Positions 29,226 to 40,000 of a stretch of DNA of 64,000 nt are shown piece by piece. The notes below the pieces were generated by a model. The model saw only the letters and a list, made by a program, of their open reading frames with translations, was not told the origin of the DNA and made no database searches. The DNA is from Euglena gracilis (Eukaryota; Euglenida; Euglenophyceae; Euglenales): contig CP154954.1 in assembly GCA_039621445.1 (NCBI GenBank), positions 35,697,703-35,761,702 on the forward strand, given 5' to 3'. The position numbers were made by a program, and so were the translations under genes. Numbering within the stretch: the first letter of the stretch is position 1; the number at the start of each line of letters is the position of its first letter.

Positions 29226-32200
29226 CTCCAAGTCCGAACCGGCCGCATAGCCGGCAACGGACTTTTTGGTGGAATAGATGGAATTCAATGAGCGCACCGC
29301 CATTCGGGCCTCATTAAATTCCCCGTCCGAGGTCTCATCCCCCTCCCTGCCCGAAGCCGGGGTGTCCTCCTCCAAACAAGATATCTTGAAACCGACCTTT
29401 TGCCGGTTGGAGGAGTAACCACGGTCATCGCGGCGCTTACCGCGATTTCCGTAGCCGGGCCGGGGGGAACGAGATCTGGGACATTTGGATGCGTGGTGGT
29501 CTTTGGAACCGCAAAGTGAACAACGGGATTTGTGGAGGGAACGGTATTCCGTTCTTTCGTCAAACCGTCGTGGTGAACGGGTTTCCCGTCGACCATGACC
29601 GGTGTATCGGGACTTCCCCGTTGACTCGCGTGAAGAGGATGATCCACTTCGCGAACGAGATCGTGAAGAATCGCGGTTGAAATCCCGTTTTCGGGCAGGG
29701 GGGCCAGGTGACCGACCGCGAGAAGGACGGGTTTCCCGACCATCACGCGATGGTGACTTGGGCCTACTACCGCTAAAGCGGTTCTCCGAAGACCGTGAAA
29801 CTCCCGATTGACGTGAAAACGCCGAGGAACCCGATCCCCGTGAGGAGGTCGAGCCCCTTGGGCTTCCAATACGCTTTCGCGCATCGGGATTCGGGCATTC
29901 CCGAGACATGTGACCAGATTTGTTGCACAAAAAGCACAGTTTATCCGTGCCCTGGTCCGAAGAACGCTGATTCCGCGTTTTCGGTCCCGTGGTGGGTGAT
30001 CTTGGTGACATGGGTGATTTTTGCAACGCATTAACCGCACCCGCAGGGATTCCCGCGGTGGGATGCGTTTGGAAAGCGGACTGTATTTGTCCCAAAACTT
30101 GTGTGAGCTTGAGTTGCTTTGACACATAATTCCAACGTTGGGCAAGAGTCATCTCATGCCCTGCCAACTCCTCGCGATGGATATCCTTCACGAGGGATGG
30201 TGTGAAATGCAACAAAACCGCATCGAATTGTTCGCGCATTTGCTTCTCGCTAAGTTCATCAACTTCGGAAGCAAGTGCTAACCATTTGGCATACCAAAGG
30301 TCAATGGATTTCCATTTGCGATCCGATGGCGCGCTTTGTCGCCACTTCTTCTCCAGGGTAATCCTGGTGACCAAACTTGAGTTGGTTGAAGCGTATTGCT
30401 CAACCAGGTCATCGAATGATACGCCATTACGTATCACCAAATTGCGTGCGCGTTCTCGCTCCTCCCTCGGTAGGCAATCGATGAATTCCATCTTGACTAC
30501 CTCGGGATTCGGGTCTTGGGTGGGTCCCTTTAGTGCCCAATAGTACTCCCAATCCCGAAAAAATTGTCTCCATGTGGTTGGATCCCCGTCCCATTGGGGC
30601 TTCACCTTGTTCGCGATTGCGATGGTGCCCTTGAAGTCTCTCTGAGTAACCCGCTGACCCTCGGTGGTATTCCAGGGGTTTGGGTCAGGGTAATTCTTAA
30701 CACCAAACGCGTTTCGCGGATTTTCCGCTCCATGTGTAACCCGTGCAGGATTTCCCGCACCAAGTGTAAGGTTGGCAGGATTTTCCTGCGGGAATTGCGA
30801 AAAATGTGGTGAAATTCTCCCGGTGGGGCGGGTTTCCGGCCAAGAAACCGATGGGTGATTCGGTAATTCAGAACCCGTTGGTGGTTGGTATGATCGCGAA
30901 TGCGACACATGACCAATACCAGGTGTGGGGTGTTGGCTCATTCCTCGTACAAGGTTGGAATGTTGAATTTCTTGGTGGAGACTCGAATTTTCGAGTGGGG
31001 GGTCAATTTCCTCATCGGAAATGTCGTGTGAAGAGTGAGTTTGTGGTGTTGGCAAATGCAAAGGTGGTACAATTCGCGTTTTCGCGGGTGGTTGTACCAA
31101 ATTCGCGGTGGATGTAGGGATTCCTACTCCAGAAATGGTAATTTGAGAACGCGATTCCGGGACATTTGGAATACCAACCGCAGCGCTTACCGCGGTGGAT
31201 GGTGGCACAACCGGTATCGGAGTGGACATTTTATCCAAACTCGCGGACAAGTCATGCACCGTTTCTTCCAAATGTTCCACCAACTGGAGTTGGCCGCAAA
31301 TACGGTCAACCTCAGTCTCCAAATGCCTAATGCGTTTGCGGTAACGGGAAAAATCTTCCAAGTGTGGCAACTTTTCAGAAACCAAGTGTAATTCTTGGGC
31401 AAGATTTCCTTGGGACTCCTCCACATTCCGGAGTTGACCCGCAAGCGCTTTTACCGCATTTGAGACGGTTTGCAATTGGTGGAGTGACTTGGTGGGGGTT
31501 TCCACGGTGGTGCGCGAATTTTCCGCGGTTGGCTTTTCCAACAACGCAGAAATTCGTCCATCCAACCGAGAACCCTCATCTTGCATGGATCGGGCATTCC
31601 GATTCACGCTTTCCTCAATTTGGAGCAAACTTGTACAAAATGCTTGCAAGGTTTCCTTGTTGTCACCAAGCACTTTGTCATAAAAGGAGCGAAATTCCGG
31701 TGACTCGGATATCCGAGCACGCGAAATGGGGGGTAGTGAGCGGATTTCCGTCACTGTGGTGGACAACAAGGTGCAAAGGGTTTGTAATTCCCCAATAGCG
31801 GCTTGAATACCACTAATGTCGGGAATTCGCTTGGAAAGTGCAGAAACATGCTCCTGCAAACCGACAACGGTGGCATTAATACCGCCAATGTCCGTTTGCA
31901 TTTGTTGTTGCGTAAAATCCAACCGTTGTGCGCAATCCGCGATTTTCGCGTTCAAGGTGGTTAATCCATCCTGATTTGCGGCACAATGGCAGGATTTTTG
32001 CTCCAAGTGTGAAATTCGTTCCTCCAAAAGCTGGATTTGCGTACGGGGAACAAAATTTTCTTGCACTTTCGCCTGAAATTGCTTCAAATGCTCGATTTCC
32101 GAGCCAAGATGCAAAATCCGTTGTTGCGCTTCTTGGAAAGAAGTGGTAAGTGCGGCAAAATGCTCAACCGCGACAAAGTTACCGATTTCCGGCATTTTGG

Positions 32201-33305
32201 GGGTGGCATTTTGCGCTTGTAACTGCTGCTGCAACTGCAGTAACATGGTTGAACAGGATTCCAATTGGGCAAAAAGATGGCTCATACCATCCTGCACATG
32301 CAGAAACTTGGAATCATTCCGCGTTTCCGCTTCATGCAGCATTTCGCTGATTTGTTGGAAATTTTGTGGAAGTTGGATGCGCAAAATACTGTCAACACTT
32401 TCTCGAAAATGCTGAAGGTCTTTCCCCGCATTTTCAAAATTGTGTTGGCAATATTTGCCGATTTCCTGCAAATAATTCCAGCAACATTCCAGTTTGGTGT
32501 TGGCAACCCTTTGATTGTCCTCATCAAACTGCAAAACTTTGTTGAGCATGGTTGCGCATTCCGCAACGTATTGGTGGACATGCAAAATTTGCTTACTCAG
32601 CGGGTGATCCGCTGGGAGTTGACCGAGAATTCGGTAAACATCACCGGGGGTGAGGTTATCCCTCAAATCTTCCTCATAGTCCTCCACAATGGAAACGGCA
32701 CCAGAGATTTCCGGTACCACCAGACGCATATCTGGGTTCCATGGCAATGCAGGGAAAACCGCAGCTTCCGCGGGTAATCCCGGCAAAGCGTGAAATGGTG
32801 TGGGGGGTGGTAATTGAGGGGGGGGTTGGAAAAAACACGGTGTTTCCACCGAGTTGCACTCCAAAAGGCCCACCGGTGCTTCCACCGGGGATCTTTTGGG
32901 TGTGAACAGAGCAAAGGGCAAATACCCCTCACTTTGTTCATGGGTAACATGAGTAACCAAGTGTGAGGATGCAAGGGGTTCATCCCCTCGCCGTATCAAT
33001 GATGGGTGAATCGGGATGGAGGAAGGCATTTTGCCACCTACATCCCGCACAATCAATGACAATGATGATGAAGAGGGCTCATTACCCCCATGCAACAATA
33101 AAGGCGTTTCGCCTTTTGACAATGACAAATGAGTCAAATTGCCTTCTTCTTGCTTGGGGGGTCGGGAATTGGAACTTGTTTCATTCAAACCGTTCCAATC
33201 CCCGCAATCTTCATCACAATTGCTCAATGAACTCATCAACAAGTCATAATCAAATTTGGGGTTGGGGCTTGTGCTCTGCATCTTTTGAGATGGGTAAAAA
33301 GGCAA
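29223..33305 (-). CDS. gag: E2 gag: large capsid/nucleocapsid polyprotein
   Basis: 1360 codons, intact and much longer than usual Ty3 gags (about 300-500). The N-terminal ~170 residues are Ser/Pro-rich. A long predicted coiled-coil-rich region (about residues 250-760: repeats such as LEERISHLEQKS and RHLETEVDRI) follows, then a capsid-like part with WDGDPTTWRQFFRDWEYYW and FTPSLVKDIHREEL. A CCHC knuckle CFLCNKSGHMSREC comes at about residue 1125, an Arg/Ser-rich tract next, and a second CCHC knuckle CSLCGSKDHHASKC at about 1267. Gag packages element RNA in particles. The start (MPFYPSQKM) is shared with element D. The coiled coils and the SR tract between two knuckles are unusual. Confidence 0.9.
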   Translation of the reverse strand: MPFYPSQKMQSTSPNPKFDYDLLMSSLSNCDEDCGDWNGLNETSSNSRPPKQEEGNLTHLSLSKGETPLLLHGGNEPSSSSLSLIVRDVGGKMPSSIPIHPSLIRRGDEPLASSHLVTHVTHEQSEGYLPFALFTPKRSPVEAPVGLLECNSVETPCFFQPPPQLPPPTPFHALPGLPAEAAVFPALPWNPDMRLVVPEISGAVSIVEDYEEDLRDNLTPGDVYRILGQLPADHPLSKQILHVHQYVAECATMLNKVLQFDEDNQRVANTKLECCWNYLQEIGKYCQHNFENAGKDLQHFRESVDSILRIQLPQNFQQISEMLHEAETRNDSKFLHVQDGMSHLFAQLESCSTMLLQLQQQLQAQNATPKMPEIGNFVAVEHFAALTTSFQEAQQRILHLGSEIEHLKQFQAKVQENFVPRTQIQLLEERISHLEQKSCHCAANQDGLTTLNAKIADCAQRLDFTQQQMQTDIGGINATVVGLQEHVSALSKRIPDISGIQAAIGELQTLCTLLSTTVTEIRSLPPISRARISESPEFRSFYDKVLGDNKETLQAFCTSLLQIEESVNRNARSMQDEGSRLDGRISALLEKPTAENSRTTVETPTKSLHQLQTVSNAVKALAGQLRNVEESQGNLAQELHLVSEKLPHLEDFSRYRKRIRHLETEVDRICGQLQLVEHLEETVHDLSASLDKMSTPIPVVPPSTAVSAAVGIPNVPESRSQITISGVGIPTSTANLVQPPAKTRIVPPLHLPTPQTHSSHDISDEEIDPPLENSSLHQEIQHSNLVRGMSQHPTPGIGHVSHSRSYQPPTGSELPNHPSVSWPETRPTGRISPHFSQFPQENPANLTLGAGNPARVTHGAENPRNAFGVKNYPDPNPWNTTEGQRVTQRDFKGTIAIANKVKPQWDGDPTTWRQFFRDWEYYWALKGPTQDPNPEVVKMEFIDCLPREERERARNLVIRNGVSFDDLVEQYASTNSSLVTRITLEKKWRQSAPSDRKWKSIDLWYAKWLALASEVDELSEKQMREQFDAVLLHFTPSLVKDIHREELAGHEMTLAQRWNYVSKQLKLTQVLGQIQSAFQTHPTAGIPAGAVNALQKSPMSPRSPTTGPKTRNQRSSDQGTDKLCFLCNKSGHMSRECPNPDARKRIGSPRGSTSSRGSGSSAFSRQSGVSRSSENRFSGSRPKSPSRDGRETRPSRGRSPGPPARKRDFNRDSSRSRSRSGSSSSRESTGKSRYTGHGRRETRSPRRFDERTEYRSLHKSRCSLCGSKDHHASKCPRSRSPRPGYGNRGKRRDDRGYSSNRQKVGFKISCLEEDTPASGREGDETSDGEFNEARMAVRSLNSIYSTKKSVAGYAAGSDLE
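30353..30789. repeat. Micro-hairpins in E2 gag
   Basis: CCAGG-GTAAT-CCTGG (30353-30367), GCGGA-TTT-TCCGC (30716-30728) and GCAGGA-TTT-TCCTGC (30775-30789). Loop types are the same as in the LTR and the 3' ORFs. Confidence 0.88.
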
Positions 33306-33592
33306 AAACCCAAAAATTCACACAAATAAGCAGAGAAACAGGGACCAGAAAGGTTGTATCGGCGATTACCGAACAGAGCCTTCTGAGACCTGTATCCTTG
33401 CTTAAAGGTTGGCTAGGGGCCAGGAACAGTACTTTCACCGTGTTTCACGGCTCAGTACGATCCTCACCACCAGTCAACCACAGAGTTTCTCTGTGTGGAA
33501 CGTCTGTGTAGGATCGTTGCCTAAATCTGCTACCAAGTGTATTACCTGGTAGCCTTTCTTCCTGTAGGATCTTTGACCTGTTCTGCTACCAA
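33306..33592 (-). other. E2 leader with two primer-binding-site copies
   Basis: Untranslated leader between LTR and gag. TGGTAGCAGA occurs on the minus strand at 33591-33582, next to the LTR, and again at 33535-33526. The two lie in a diverged direct repeat of about 56 bp that also copies the GTGTA LTR end. Element D has only the inner version. Confidence 0.75.
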
Positions 33593-34001
33593 GTGTACGT
33601 CCAAGGACTTCCCTTTGACCCCTTTTGTCCCGGAAAAGCCTGTTTCGCTTTCTCCTGGTGCGCACCTACTTAGGTGAGTAAAAATCCTTGGAGTAACAAA
33701 AGCCCTTTTCCCAATTCCCCTATGCTAAGGCAGAGCACAAAGCAAGGCGCTGTAGAAGGATTTTCCTTCACAGTCGAGTTCAGTCTTTTCAGAGGTTAAT
33801 CCTCTTGCTTCAAAACAATCAAAATGTGAAGAATAGAACACCACCTGTGGGGAAAAGAGATCACGCAGGCACGTGTGATACGTGTCGCTAAATCCCATAG
33901 GATCTGCCACGATCGTCAGGCTGTGTTCATCACAGCCGTCAGATTGTGACGGATCCAGACTCTGCAGGTTTCCCACAGAGCTGGGATCGTGCCTGGTACA
34001 C
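33593..34001 (-). repeat. E2 5' LTR
   Basis: 409 bp, colinear with 17198-17606 and differing at two positions that I can see (AGAACACC against AGAATACC, TGTGGGGA against TGTGAGGA). Its outer end touches satellite sequence (CCATCTAAATG). An 83-codon frame on the LTR sense strand (33976-33725) is also open in the other copies but resembles nothing known. Confidence 0.93.
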
Positions 34002-37000
34002 CCATCTAAATGTGCTCATTTCCTGCAACCAACATTCCCGATGCATGGTTTACTTACCATTAAACCACGGCAATCATGAAACCAACGGGTCCTCTGACTT
34101 TGGAGGCCTCCTGGAACACCCATTCGGTTACTCGGAGTAAGGCCCAATTTGGTCCATTTTCACATGGTAATCTGGGCTGACCTGGTAAATGTCCCCGGGA
34201 ATGGTCGAATGCACCCATCTAAATGTGCTCATTTCTTGCAACCAACATTCCCGCTGCATGTTTTTCTTACCATTAAACCACGACAATCATGAAACCAACG
34301 GGCCACCAGACTTTGGAGGCCTCCTGGAACACCCATTCGGTTACTCGGAGTAAGGCCCAATTTGGTCCATTTTTACATGGTAACCTGGGCTGACCTGGTA
34401 AATGTCCCCCGGAATGGTCGAATGCACCCATCTAAATGTGCTCATTTCTTGCAACCAACATTCCCGCTGCATGTTTTTCTTACCATTAAACCACGACAAT
34501 CATGAAACCAACGGGCCACCAGACTTTGGAGGCCTCCTGGAACACCCATTCGGTTACTCGGAGTAAGGCCCAATTTGGTCCATTTTTACATGGTAACCTG
34601 GGCTGACCTGGTAAATGTCCCCCGGAATGGTCGAATGCACCCATCTAAATGTGCTCATTTCTTGCAGCCAACATTCCCGCTGCATGTTTTTCTTACCGTT
34701 AAACCACGGCCATCATGACACCAACGGGTCCTCTGACTTTGGAGGCCTCCTGGAACACCCATTCGGTTACTCGGAGTAAGTTCCAATTTGGTCCATTTTT
34801 ACATGGTAACCTGGGCTGACCTGGTAAATGTCCCCCGGAATGGTCGAATGCATCCATCTAAATGTGCTCATTTCTTGCAACCAACATTCCCGCTGCATGT
34901 TTTTCTTACCATTAAACCACGACAATCATGAAACCAACGGGCCACCAGACTTTGGAGGCCTCCTGGAACACCCATTCGGTTACTCGGAGTAAGGCCCAAT
35001 TTGGTCCATTTTTACATGGTAACCTGGGCTGACCTGGTAAATGTCCCCCGGAATGGTCGAATGCACCCATCTAAATGTGCTCATTTCTTGCAGCCAACAT
35101 TCCCGCTGCATGTTTTTCTTACCGTTAAACCACGGCCATCATGACACCAACGGGTCCTCTGACTTTGGAGGCCTCCTGGAACACCCGTTCGGTTACTCGG
35201 AGTAAGGCCCAATTTGGCCCATTTTTACATGGTAACCTGGACTGACCTGGTAAATGTCCCCCGGAATGGTCGAATGCACCCATCTAAATGTGCTCATTTC
35301 TTGCAACCAACATTCCCGCTGCATGTTTTTCTTACCATTAAACCACGACAATCATGAAACCAACGGATCCCCTGAGTTTGGAGGCCTCCTGAAACACCCA
35401 TTCGGTTACTCGGAGTAAGGCCCAGTTTGGTCCATTTTTACATGGTAACCTGGGCTGACCTGGTAAATGTCCCCCGGAATGGTCGAATGCACCCATCTAA
35501 ATGTGCTCATTTCCTGCAACCAACATTCCTGCTGCATGATTATTTAACCGTTAAACCACGGCAATCATGAAACCAACGGGTCCCCTGACTTTGGAGGCCT
35601 CCTGGAACACCCATTCGGTTACTCGGAGTAAGGCCCAATTTGGTCCATTTTTACATGGTAACCTGGACTGACCTGGTAAATGTCCCCCGGAATGGTCGAA
35701 TGTACCCATCTAAATGTGCTCATTTCTTGCAACCAACATTCCCGCTGCATGTTTTTCTTACCATTAAACCACCACAGTCATGAAACCAACGGGTCCACTG
35801 ACTTTGGAGGCCTCCTGGAACACCCATTCGGTTACTCGGAGTAAGGCCTAATTTGGTCCATTTTTACATGGTAACCTGGGCTGACCTGGTAAATGTCCCC
35901 CGGAATGGTCGAATGCACCAATCTAAATTTGCTCGATTCTTGCAACCAACATTCCCGCTGCATGTTTTTCTTACCATTAAACCACGACAATCATGAAACC
36001 AACGGGTCCACTGACATTTTGAGGCCTCCTGGAACACCCATTCGGTTACTCGGAGTAAGGCCCAATTTAGTCCATTTTTACACGGTAACCTGGGCTGACC
36101 TGGTAAATGTCCCCCGGAATGGTCGAATGCACCCATCTAAATGTGCTCATTTCTTGCAACCAACATTCCCGCTGCATGTTTTTCTTACCATTAAACCACG
36201 ACAATCATGAAACCAACGGGTCCACTGACATTTTGAGGCCTCCTGGAACACCCATTCGGTTACTCGGAGTAAGGCCCAATTTGGTCCATTTTTACATGGT
36301 AACCTGGGCTGACCTGGTAAATGTCCCCCGGAATGGTCGAATGCACCCATCTAAATGTGCTCATTTCTTGCAACCAACATTCCCGCTGCATTTTTTTCTT
36401 ACCATTGAACCACGGCCATCATGAGACCAACGTGTCCCCTGACTTTGGAGGCCTCCTGGAACACCCATTCGGTTACTCGGAGTAAGGCCCAATTTGGTCC
36501 ATTTTTACATGGTAACCTGGGCTGACCTGGTAAATGTCCCCCGAAATGGTCGAATGCACCAATCTAAATGTGCTCATTTCTTGCAACCAACATTCCCGCT
36601 GCATGTTTTTCTTCCCATTAAACCACGACAATCATGAAACCAACGGATCCACTGACTTTGGAGGCCTCCTGGAACACCCATTCGGTTACTCTGAGTAAGG
36701 CCCAATTTGGTCCATTTTTGCATGGTAACCTGGGCTGACGTGGTAAATGTCCCCCGGAATGGTCGAATGCACCCATCTAAATGTGCTCTGTTCTTGTAAC
36801 CAACATTCCTGCTGCATGTTTTTCTTACCATTAAACCACGACAATCAAGAAACCAAAGGAGCCCCTGACTTTGGAGGCCTCCTGGAACACCCATTCGGTT
36901 ACTCGGAGTAAGGCCCAATTTGGTCCATTTGTACATGGTAACCTGGGCTGACCTGGTAAATGTCCGCCGGAATGGTCAAATGCACCCATCTAAATGTGCT

Positions 37001-40000
37001 CATTTCCTGCAACCAACATTCCCGATGCATGGTTTACTTACCATTAAACCACGGCCATCATGAAACCAACGGGTCCTCTGACTTTGGAGGCCTCCTGGAA
37101 CACCCATTCGGTTACTCGGAGTAAGGCCTAATTTGGTCCATTTTTACATGGTAACCTGGGCTGACCTGGTAAATGTCCCCCGAAATGGTCAAATGCACCC
37201 ATCTAAATGTGCTCATTTCCTGCAACCAACATTCCCGATGCATGGTTTACTTACCATTAAACCACGGCCATCATGACACCAGCGGGTCCTTTGACTTTGG
37301 AGGCCTCCTGGAACACCCGTTCGGTTACTCGGAGTAAGGCCCAGTCTGGTCCATTTTTACATGGTAACCTGGGCTGACCTGGTAAATGTCCCCGGGAATG
37401 GTCGAATGCACCCATCTAAATGTGCTCATTTCTTGCAACCAGCATTCCCGCTGCATGTTTTTCTTACCGTTATACCACGGCCATCATGACACCAACGGGT
37501 CCTCTGACTTTGGAGGCCTCCTGGAACACCCGTTCGGTTACTCGGAGTAAGGCCCAGTTTGGTCCATTTTTACATGGTAACCTGGGCTGACCTGGTAAAT
37601 GTCCCCCGGAATGGTCGAACGCACCCACCTAAATGTGCTCATTTCTTGCAACCAGCATTCCCGCTGCCTGTTTTTCTTACAATTAAACCACGACAATCAT
37701 GAAACCAACGGATCCGCTGAGTTTGGAGGCCTCCTGGAACACCCGTTCGGTTACTCGGAGTAAGGCCCAGTTTGGTCCATTTTTACATGGTAACCTGGGC
37801 TGACCTGGTAAATGTCCCCCGGAATGGTCGAATGCACCAATCTAAATTTGCTCGGTTCTTGCAACCAAAATTCCCGCTGCATGTTTTTCTTACCATTGAA
37901 CCACGGCCATCATGAAACCAACGTGTCCCCTGACTTTGGAGGCCTCCTGGAACACCCATTCGGTTACTCGGAGTAAGGCCCAATTTGGTCCATTTTTACA
38001 TGGTAACCTGGGCTGACCTGGTAAATGTCCCCGGAATGGTCAAATGCACCCATCTAAATGTGCTCATTTCCTGCAACCAACATTCCCGATGCATGGTTTA
38101 CTTAACATTAAACCACGGCCATCATGAAACCAACCGGTCCTCTGACTTTGGAGGCCTCCTGGAACACCCATTCGGTTACTCAGAGTAAGGCCCAATTTGG
38201 TCCATTTTTACATCGTAACCTGGGCTGACCTGGTAAATGTCCCCCGGAATGGTCGAATGCACCCATCTAAATGTGCTCATTTCTTGCAACCAACATTCCC
38301 GCTGCACGTTTTTCTTAACATTAAACCACGGCCATCATGAAACCAACGGGTCCCCTGACTTTGGAGGCCTCCTGGAACACCCATTCGGTTACTCGGAGTA
38401 AGGCCCAATTTGGTCCATTTTTACTTGGTAACCTGGGCTGACCTGGTAAATGTCCCCCGGAATGGTCGAATGCACCCATCTAAATGTGCTCATTTCCTGC
38501 AACCAACATTCCCGATGCATGGTTTACTTAACAATTAACCACGGCCATCATGAAACCAACGGGTCCTCTGACTTTGGAGGCCTCCTGGAACACCCATTCG
38601 GTTACTCGGAGTAAGGCCCAATCTGGTCCATTTTTACATGGTAACCTGGGCTGACCTGGTAAATGTCCCCCGGAATGGTCGAATGCACCCATGTAAATGT
38701 GCTCATTTCTTGCAACCAACATTCCCGCTGCATGTTTTTATTACCGTTATACAACGGCCATCATGACACCAACGGGTCCCCTGACTTTGGAGGCCTCCTG
38801 GAACACCCGTTCGGTTACTCGGAGTAAGGCCCAATCTGGTCCATTCTTACATGGTAACCTGGGCTGACCTGGTAAATGTCCCCCGGAATGGTCGAATGCA
38901 CCAATCTAAATGTGCTCATTTCTTGCAACCAACATTCCCGCTGCATGTTTTTCTTATCAATAAACCACGACAATCATGAATTCACCGCGTCCCCTGACTT
39001 TGGAGGCCTCCTGGAACACCCATTCGGTTACTCGGAGTAAGGCCCAATTTGGTCCATTTTTGCATGGTAACCTGGGCTGACCTGGTAAATGTCCCCCGGA
39101 ATGGTCGAATACACCCATCTAAATGTGCTCATTTCTTGCAACCAACATTCCCGCTGCATGTTTTTCTTACCATTAAACCACGACAATCATGAAACCAACG
39201 GGTCCCCTGACTTTGGAGGCCTCCTGGAACACCCATTCGGATACTCGGAGTAAGGCCCAATTTGGTCCCTTTTTACATGTTAACCTGGGCTGACCTGGTA
39301 AATGTCATCCGGAATGGGGTAATGCACCGATCTAAGTGTGCTAATTTCTTGCAACAAACATTCCCGCCGCAGGTTTTTCTTACCACTAAACCACGACAAT
39401 CATGAAGCCAACGGGTCCCCTGACTTTGGAGGCCTCCTGGAACACCCATTCGGTTACTCGGAGTAAGGCCCAATTTGGTCCATTTTTACATGGTACCCTG
39501 GGTTGACCTGGTAAATGTCCCCCGGAATGGTCGAATGCAACCATCTAAATGTGCTCATTTCTTGCAACCAACGTTCCTGCTGCATGCTTTTCTTACCATT
39601 AAACCACGACAATCATGAAACCAACGGGTCTCCTGACTTTGGAGGCCTCCTGGAACACCCGTTCGGTTACTCGGAGTAAGGCCCAATTTGGTCCATTTTT
39701 ACATGGTAACCTGGGTTGACCTGGTAAATGTCCCCCGGAATGGTCGAATGCAACCATCTAAATGTGCTCATTTCTTGCAACCAACGTTCCTGCTGCATGC
39801 TTTTCTTACCATTAAACCACGACAATCATGAAACCAACGGGTCTCCTGACTTTGGAGGCCTCCTGGAACACCCGTTCGGTTACTCGGAGTAAGGCCCAAT
39901 TTGGTCCATTTTTACATGGTAACCTGGGTTGACCTGGTAAATGTCCCCCGGAATGGTTGAATGCACCCATCTAAATGTGCCGATTTCTTGCAACCAACGT

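Larger units (their letters stand above)
17198..34001 (-). mobile_element. E2: 16.8-kb Ty3/gypsy chromodomain LTR retrotransposon
   Basis: Minus-strand order: 5' LTR (34001-33593), two PBS-like sites, leader, gag, in-frame TAG, pol (protease, Cys cluster, DIRS-like module, RT, RNase H, integrase, chromodomain), three unknown ORF regions, 3' UTR, polypurine tract, 3' LTR (17606-17198). The LTRs differ at only two positions I can find in 409, so insertion is recent. There is no target-site duplication: the left flank is E1 pol and the right flank is satellite. Pol has several frame breaks, so this copy is probably not autonomous. Confidence 0.92.

Noticed and set aside
33725-33976. 83-codon frame in the LTR sense strand, also open in the other two LTRs
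   Set aside because: The LTR copies are too similar for conservation of the frame to be informative, and the product has no known motif.
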